19,183 nt of DNA, taken from positions 1-19,183 of the forward strand of contig CABUGV010000050.1 of the NCBI GenBank assembly GCA_902491215.1, read 5' to 3'. Below the pieces are notes generated by a model. It was not told the DNA's origin. It searched no databases and saw nothing but the letters and a program-made list of their open reading frames with translations. The DNA is from 43-108 sp001915545. GTDB taxonomy: Bacteria > Bacteroidota > Bacteroidia > Bacteroidales > Bacteroidaceae. This document shows positions 16,033-19,183 of this stretch, in pieces (position 1 is the stretch's first letter; the number at the start of each line of letters is the position of its first letter). The translations under genes and the position numbers were made by a program.

Positions 16033-16641
16033 ATGGATACACGTGAACTTATAATGGTCGCTCCGCTTCCTTATGCACACAATGCTTTGGAGCCTATAAT
16101 ATCTACTGAAACAATCAGTTACCATTATGGAAAGCATTATCAGGCGTATGTTGATAATCTGAATGCTAAGATTGCAGGCACAGAATGGGAAGATATGTCG
16201 CTTGCAGAAATGATAAAAGTTGTGCCTGATGGACCGGTCTTCAATAATGCCGGACAGGCTTTTAACCACATGATGTATTTTTTGCAGTTTCAACCGTCTG
16301 ATGCGCCTGAAACGGCTCCTTCAAAGGAACTTAAGGCAATGATTGAACGCGACTTCGGAACTCTTGAAATTCTCAAGCAGAAAATGACCCAGGTTGCAAC
16401 ATCTCTTTTTGGAAGCGGATGGGCGTGGCTTGAGGTCGATTCCGAAGGTAAATTGTGCGTAAGTCAGTATCTCAATGCAGATACACCATTGCGTCACGGA
16501 AAAAAGCCGTTGCTTTGCATAGACGTATGGGAACACGCCTATTATCTTGATTGGCAAAACCGAAGGGCTGATTATGTCGGAGCTATATGGTCTATTATTG
16601 ACTGGAATGTAGTGGCACAGCGTTTGAAACAGTTTGCATAG
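16033..16641 (+). CDS. sodB: Superoxide dismutase, Fe type (possibly cambialistic)
   Basis: This 202-residue protein is close to the Bacteroides and Porphyromonas Fe/Mn superoxide dismutases. Metal ligands are all present: H31 (YHYGKH), H79 (AFNHMMYF), D164 and H168 (DVWEHAYYLD). Q75 in NNAGQAFNH, rather than a Gln in the C-terminal NxDTPL segment, is the arrangement of iron enzymes. Close relatives in this order can also use manganese. It converts superoxide to peroxide and oxygen in the cytosol and protects Fe-S enzymes such as the fumarase encoded upstream. Two starts are possible: ATG 16033 (used here) and ATG 16054, which would shorten the protein by 7 residues to MVAPLPYAHN. The family N-terminus length lies between the two. 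The gene stands alone with 160 and 235 bases of flanking sequence. Confidence 0.96.
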   Translation: MDTRELIMVAPLPYAHNALEPIISTETISYHYGKHYQAYVDNLNAKIAGTEWEDMSLAEMIKVVPDGPVFNNAGQAFNHMMYFLQFQPSDAPETAPSKELKAMIERDFGTLEILKQKMTQVATSLFGSGWAWLEVDSEGKLCVSQYLNADTPLRHGKKPLLCIDVWEHAYYLDWQNRRADYVGAIWSIIDWNVVAQRLKQFA

Positions 16642-16772
16642 ATTATTCTCATAAGAATGTATCTGAACCTGAAGCTTATTCTTCACGTCCTGCGTTCTTT
16701 TAGATTGTTGATAGCGTATGTTCGGGCAGGCTTAAAAATAGTATAAATGTAGGATTTGTAAGTTTTTTTGTT

Positions 16773-16780
16773 TAAGTTTG
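16773..16780 (+). promoter_or_regulatory. Candidate -7 promoter element for the methyltransferase-like gene
   Basis: TAAGTTTG matches TAnnTTTG exactly, 96 bases before the start codon at 16877. A TTTG at 16755-16758 is only 14 bases upstream, shorter than the usual 19-21, so the -33 assignment is unsure. The rest of the 235-base gap (16642-16876) shows no RNA gene, repeat or strong terminator. Confidence 0.4.
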
Positions 16781-16876
16781 TCTTATGAACCATCCTGATA
16801 TTATGCATTGAGTCATGAATCGGATGGGGCTGTGACGACCTGAATGGATAAATGAAAAGCTTATACCGACTATCTT

Positions 16877-17539
16877 ATGAATATAAAATATCTTCTTACA
16901 TTGCCGAATAGATTGCGCCACCGTAGAGGGTTTGGAGTACAATCTCCTTGGGCCTACGAGTTTGTAAGGGATGTTGTGGAAGAGAAGTCCTTATATTATG
17001 CTTTCGACGACATGGCAGACCTGACCGCATCTTTAGGACTGGATGTAAAGCCTTCCCTTAAACGCCACTATGAACTGCTTTTCAGAATAGTAAATCGCTT
17101 GAAACCGTCTTACGTGCTTCAAGCCGGCATTGGAGATGCTTTGAATGCATGTTACATGTCTTTGCCTGACAAAGAAACCCGCTGTTATGCAGTATCCCAT
17201 TCTTTTTCTGAAATGTCTAAGCGTTTGCTTGAAGATTTTTCGGTAAAGTGTATGGAAGGCGATGTTGTAGAACTTTGCAGACAAATAATAGAGTCACAAG
17301 GAAAGATAGGCATACTTGATTTTCCGCTTACTGAAAAGTTCGAAACATTATATGAGTATGCAGTCGGTAATGTCAACTCTGACAGCCTTTTCATATTGGA
17401 AGAGATAGATTCCGAGGAAGGACGTCTTATATGGAATAAGATTCTGGATGATGAGAGGACTGCTGTCACCTTTGATTTAGGATCGGCAGGACTTGCCTTT
17501 TTCGATAAAAGGCGCTGTAAACAGAATTTTACTCTTTGA
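16877..17539 (+). CDS. SAM-dependent methyltransferase-like protein (Bacteroidetes type)
   Basis: This 220-residue protein resembles a family of Bacteroidetes class I SAM-methyltransferase-like proteins that open with a short basic helix and a GxGxxSPxxYxFV motif, here GFGVQSPWAYEFVRDV (18-33). A Rossmann-like pattern follows: VLQAGIGDA (80-88) sits where motif I (normally ExGxGxG) would be, but with Gln in place of the acid. The C-terminus DLGSAGLAFFDKRRCKQNF matches the family ending (DxxxxGLxFFxK). Because motif I is weak, SAM binding and activity are doubtful; it may be a degenerate or structural relative. Substrate is unknown. It lies 79 bases before the cobalamin adenosyltransferase gene with no terminator between, so they may share a transcript. 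Confidence 0.65.
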   Translation: MNIKYLLTLPNRLRHRRGFGVQSPWAYEFVRDVVEEKSLYYAFDDMADLTASLGLDVKPSLKRHYELLFRIVNRLKPSYVLQAGIGDALNACYMSLPDKETRCYAVSHSFSEMSKRLLEDFSVKCMEGDVVELCRQIIESQGKIGILDFPLTEKFETLYEYAVGNVNSDSLFILEEIDSEEGRLIWNKILDDERTAVTFDLGSAGLAFFDKRRCKQNFTL

Positions 17540-17618
17540 AAGATTTTGCTTGAAAACTCAAACTATAAAAAACACAGTCGCTTCACATGCGGCATAACCC
17601 TTTAATAAGATTTTAATT

Positions 17619-18188
17619 ATGGCAAAAAAGAGCAACATTTACACGAAGACTGGTGACAACGGCGAAACTGCTCTTGTTGGCGGACAGAGGGTGTCTAAGA
17701 CACATGTTAGGCTTGAAGCCTATGGTACAGTCGATGAATTGAATGCGCAGGTAGGCGTTTTGATAACATACGTCCACGATCAGAACGATAGAAGATTCCT
17801 TTACCGCATACAGCAGATGCTTTTTGTTGTCGGTTCTTATTTGGCTACTGATACAAAGAATATGTCTATACGTCCGCACAGCATTGTAACGACTGAAATG
17901 GTAAACGACCTTGAGGAGATGATTGACCACATTGATGCAGAACTTCCTCCATTGCGCCTTTTCATCGTTCCTTCAGGTACTCGAGGTGCAGCTGCTGCAC
18001 ATGTTTGTCGTACAGTCTGCCGTCGTGCAGAGAGATGTATATATCGTCTTGCAGAAGCTGAAAATGTCGTTTTGGATGATAATGTTACAGCTTATATAAA
18101 CAGATTGTCAGATTATTTCTTTGTTTTGGCACGCAAACTCAATGTATTTGCCGGTCAGCAAGAAATAATATGGAAAAGAAATTGCTGA
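17619..18188 (+). CDS. PduO-type cob(I)alamin adenosyltransferase
   Basis: This 189-residue protein has the PduO/MMAB-type signature: N-terminal ATP-binding motif TKTGDNGETAL (9-19), the VDELNAQVG segment, the RRAER motif (135-139) and NRLSDYFFVLAR near the end. It transfers the 5'-deoxyadenosyl group of ATP to cob(I)alamin, giving coenzyme B12 in the cytosol. In Bacteroidales this cofactor serves methylmalonyl-CoA mutase in the succinate-propionate route. Length is normal for the family. No other B12 genes are in the window and no cobalamin riboswitch fits in the 79 bases upstream. The 3' end of the gene overlaps the promoter of the next gene. Confidence 0.95.
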   Translation: MAKKSNIYTKTGDNGETALVGGQRVSKTHVRLEAYGTVDELNAQVGVLITYVHDQNDRRFLYRIQQMLFVVGSYLATDTKNMSIRPHSIVTTEMVNDLEEMIDHIDAELPPLRLFIVPSGTRGAAAAHVCRTVCRRAERCIYRLAEAENVVLDDNVTAYINRLSDYFFVLARKLNVFAGQQEIIWKRNC

Positions 18189-18211
18189 TATCAATAAAAA
18201 TGTTATTTTTG
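18181..18211 (+). promoter_or_regulatory. Promoter for the DUF2795 gene (Bacteroidetes type)
   Basis: ATTG (18181-18184) and TATTTTTG (18204-18211) are separated by 19 bases. This matches TTTG-N19-21-TAnnTTTG with one mismatch in the -33 element and none in the -7. The -33 element lies inside the last codons of the adenosyltransferase gene. The leader would be about 45 bases. Confidence 0.7.
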
Positions 18212-18250
18212 CGCCCACTTGAAAAAGTCATTTTAAAACGTTAAAAGTAT

Positions 18251-18256
18251 AGGAGA
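18251..18256 (+). promoter_or_regulatory. Shine-Dalgarno-like ribosome binding site
   Basis: AGGAGA stands 7 bases before the ATG at 18264. Good Shine-Dalgarno sequences are uncommon in Bacteroidetes, and most genes in this window have only A/T-rich leaders, so this one stands out and supports the chosen start and high expression. Confidence 0.55.
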
Positions 18257-18263
18257 ATATTTT

Positions 18264-18485
18264 ATGTATTGGACTTTGGAATTGGCTTCTAAATTGGAGG
18301 ATGCTCCATGGCCGGCAACAAAAGATGAGTTGATCGATTATGCCACACGTTCAGGCGCTCCTATGGAGGTTATTGAGAATCTGCAGGAGATAGAAGATGA
18401 AGGCGACGTATATGAATCAATAGAAGAAATATGGCCTGATTATCCTTCAAAGGAAGATTTCCTTTTCAACGAGGATGAATATTGA
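18264..18485 (+). CDS. DUF2795 family small acidic protein
   Basis: This is a 73-residue, strongly acidic protein that I recognise as the Bacteroidetes form of DUF2795: APWPATKDELIDYATRSGAP, then VIENLQEIEDEG and EEIWPDYPSKEDFLFNEDEY. The family has a small helical fold around the PATKDELIDYA segment. No catalytic residues are evident and the function is unknown; an adaptor or nucleic-acid-mimic role would be speculation. A near-consensus promoter, a Shine-Dalgarno sequence and a strong terminator frame it as a short, probably highly expressed monocistronic gene. Confidence 0.88.
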   Translation: MYWTLELASKLEDAPWPATKDELIDYATRSGAPMEVIENLQEIEDEGDVYESIEEIWPDYPSKEDFLFNEDEY

Positions 18486-18516
18486 TAATCTTCAAACAAT
18501 TTAGATGATTGAATAA

Positions 18517-18558
18517 CAGCGGGACAAATATGAATTGTGTTTGTCCCGCTGACTTTTT
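18517..18558 (+). terminator. Rho-independent terminator after the DUF2795 gene
   Basis: A perfect 12-bp stem (CAGCGGGACAAA at 18517-18528 with TTTGTCCCGCTG at 18540-18551) closes an 11-base loop and is followed by ACTTTTT. It lies between the + strand gene and the - strand AraC remnant and could act in both directions. Confidence 0.92.
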
Positions 18559-18694
18559 ATATGTACGGTATTTTTTAGATTTGTTTTTATCGTAATTCGT
18601 AGAAGGTTGATGTGTGTTGTTGATTCTTTTGTTTGAAGAACATATCTGTAGGCATGTACATATAAGAATTCTTTTTCAGTTCTTTTGAGGTTGT

Positions 18695-18901
18695 TTATTT
18701 TCTGCGAAAGCTTTCATAATATTCAGATGGAGTCATGCCGGTTTGTTTTTTGAACATCCTGCTCAGGTGTTGTGGATATTCAAATCCAAGTTCATAAGCA
18801 ACTTGAGCCACACTGTTTCCTTCTGCCAGTTTGTTTTTGGCAATTTGTGTTATGAACTGGCGTATGTAGGGATATTCAGTAAATAGAATAAAATTAGCCA
18901 A
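18695..18901 (-). pseudogene. AraC-type regulator, C-terminal remnant cut by an insertion sequence
   Basis: Read on the - strand, about 56 residues (18697 to about 18865) form the end of an AraC-type DNA-binding domain: the second helix-turn-helix (SVAQVAYELGFEYPQHLSRMF) followed by the family signature KKQTGMTPSEYY. The effector domain and first helix-turn-helix are absent. Upstream the frame continues through a few unrelated residues and then meets TAG at 18902-18904, inside the end of an insertion sequence. The remaining piece cannot make a working regulator alone. The stop codon is intact and there are no internal frameshifts, so the disruption looks recent. The exact junction lies between about 18865 and 18896; the rest of the gene may lie beyond the element. 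Bases 18559-18694, between this remnant and the DUF2795 terminator, show nothing recognisable. Confidence 0.75.
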
Positions 18902-18942
18902 CTAATTCATACACAAAGTGTTGCGAATTAGCTGGCTTTTTT
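18896..18942 (+). terminator. Hairpin at the insertion-sequence tip (terminator-like)
   Basis: AGCCAACTAATTC (18896-18908) pairs with GAATTAGCTGGCT (18925-18937), 13 positions with one mismatch that would be a G-U pair in the - strand transcript. The + strand side runs into TTTTTT (18937-18942). It would block transcripts entering the element from outside. Confidence 0.6.
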
Positions 18943-18951
18943 GTATCTTTA
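18921..18951 (+). promoter_or_regulatory. Candidate transposase promoter
   Basis: TTG (18921-18923) and TATCTTTA (18944-18951) are spaced by 20 bases, matching the Bacteroidetes promoter with one mismatch in the -7 element. It overlaps the right arm of the tip hairpin. Confidence 0.4.
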
Positions 18952-18955
18952 GGTA

Positions 18956-18994
18956 TTCCCCCGAAAATAAGGTTTGACAGCCAAAACGGGGGAA
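18956..18994 (+). repeat. Inverted repeat in the transposase leader
   Basis: TTCCCCCG (18956-18963) and CGGGGGAA (18987-18994) form a perfect 8-bp GC-rich stem with a 23-base loop, ending 16 bases before the transposase ATG. If transcription starts near 18957 the hairpin would lie at the very 5' end of the mRNA. Confidence 0.6.
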
Positions 18995-19010
18995 ATTCCA
19001 TGACTAAGAT

Positions 19011-19183
19011 ATGGCTAAGATACAAAATATTTCAGAAATTCAGCCTACTTTGGGCTTTACAGAATTTGATATTATAGAAAAATATCGCAAGAGTTTCAAT
19101 GAGAGTGAGCTTGGCAGGCTTCACTCGGTGTTTCCGTTTGAGCATATGGCAAAAGCGGCAGGCTTGTCTGATCATCGTCTGGG
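19011..19183 (+). CDS. Transposase, N-terminal part (IS5/IS1182-like, 3' partial)
   Basis: An open frame from ATG 19011 to the window end encodes 57 residues starting MAKIQNISEIQPTLGFTEFD and including LGRLHSVFPFEHMAKAAGL. I recall this opening from Bacteroides and Prevotella transposases with a DUF772-like N-terminal domain and a downstream DDE catalytic domain. The catalytic residues are not in the window. The N-terminal part would bind the element ends. It is preceded by a near tandem 11-base repeat (19000-19010 and 19011-19021) that places another ATG in a different frame just before it. The family assignment rests on memory of similar proteins. Confidence 0.75.
   Translation, partial: MAKIQNISEIQPTLGFTEFDIIEKYRKSFNESELGRLHSVFPFEHMAKAAGLSDHRL

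Larger units (their letters stand above)
18896..19183 (+). mobile_element. Insertion sequence, left end (partial, IS5/IS1182-like group)
   Basis: The element begins where the AraC remnant loses homology and holds about 115 bases of non-coding left end plus the start of a transposase gene. The outer boundary is set only by the loss of AraC coding and by the hairpin at 18896-18937. Terminal inverted repeats and target duplication cannot be confirmed because the right end is outside the window. Confidence 0.7.

Noticed and set aside
16642..16690. Terminator after the superoxide dismutase gene (AAGAAT/ATTCTT)
   Set aside because: Only a 6-bp AT-rich stem with no T-run directly after it.
17540..17618. 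Cobalamin riboswitch upstream of the adenosyltransferase
   Set aside because: Only 79 bases are available, far short of a B12 riboswitch, and no B12-box-like sequence was seen.
1..19183. CRISPR array, tRNA, rRNA or prophage genes
   Set aside because: No regularly spaced repeats, no cloverleaf or rRNA-like segments and no phage structural or integrase genes were seen on either strand.

Overview
The window looks like the chromosome of a member of the Bacteroidales, most likely Prevotella or Bacteroides-like. Several lines point there: a Bacteroidetes-type macroglobulin-like surface protein pair, DUF4954 and DUF2795 proteins, a B. fragilis-like iron superoxide dismutase, and at least six exact matches to the Bacteroidetes -7 promoter element (TAnnTTTG) upstream of genes. 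Nearly every gene lies on the + strand. The assignments rest on reading translated sequence and recalling families; no database search was possible.

Layout. Positions 1-4597 hold two tandem paralogous envelope proteins of the MG2/macroglobulin-like type, the first cut by the window edge. A strong nested hairpin terminator (4640-4683) closes this unit. Positions 4846-10887 hold a closely spaced run: the ribosome-associated GTPase HflX, a DUF4954 left-handed beta-helix protein and a secreted two-domain M16 zinc peptidase. Positions 10899-12761 are a self-contained unit for the oxygen-sensitive [4Fe-4S] class I fumarase, with its own promoter and terminator. Positions 12838-15872 hold a compact ABC/OLD-type ATPase, a DUF4435 TOPRIM-like protein and a GT-A-like glycosyltransferase. 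Positions 16033-18485 carry iron superoxide dismutase, a SAM-methyltransferase-like protein, a PduO-type cobalamin adenosyltransferase and a small acidic DUF2795 protein, ending in a textbook terminator. From 18559 to the end, the C-terminal remnant of an AraC-type regulator (- strand) runs into the left end of an insertion sequence whose transposase leaves the window.

How the genes fit together. Most of the window is ordinary core genome: translation quality control (hflX), central anaerobic metabolism (fumarase), oxidative-stress defence (SOD), B12 coenzyme synthesis and envelope proteins. The part most worth following up is the ATPase plus TOPRIM pair at 12875-14854. Its two-gene logic (ABC-type ATPase with a separate DUF4435 TOPRIM protein) is that of the PARIS/class 4 OLD anti-phage systems. 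Here, however, the ATPase is short, the TOPRIM gene appears to have its own promoter, and the pair is followed after one base by a glycosyltransferase. It may therefore be a divergent defence module or an undescribed envelope-linked system. Other notable points are the abrupt composition change inside the first paralog and the layered regulatory architecture at the insertion-sequence end.
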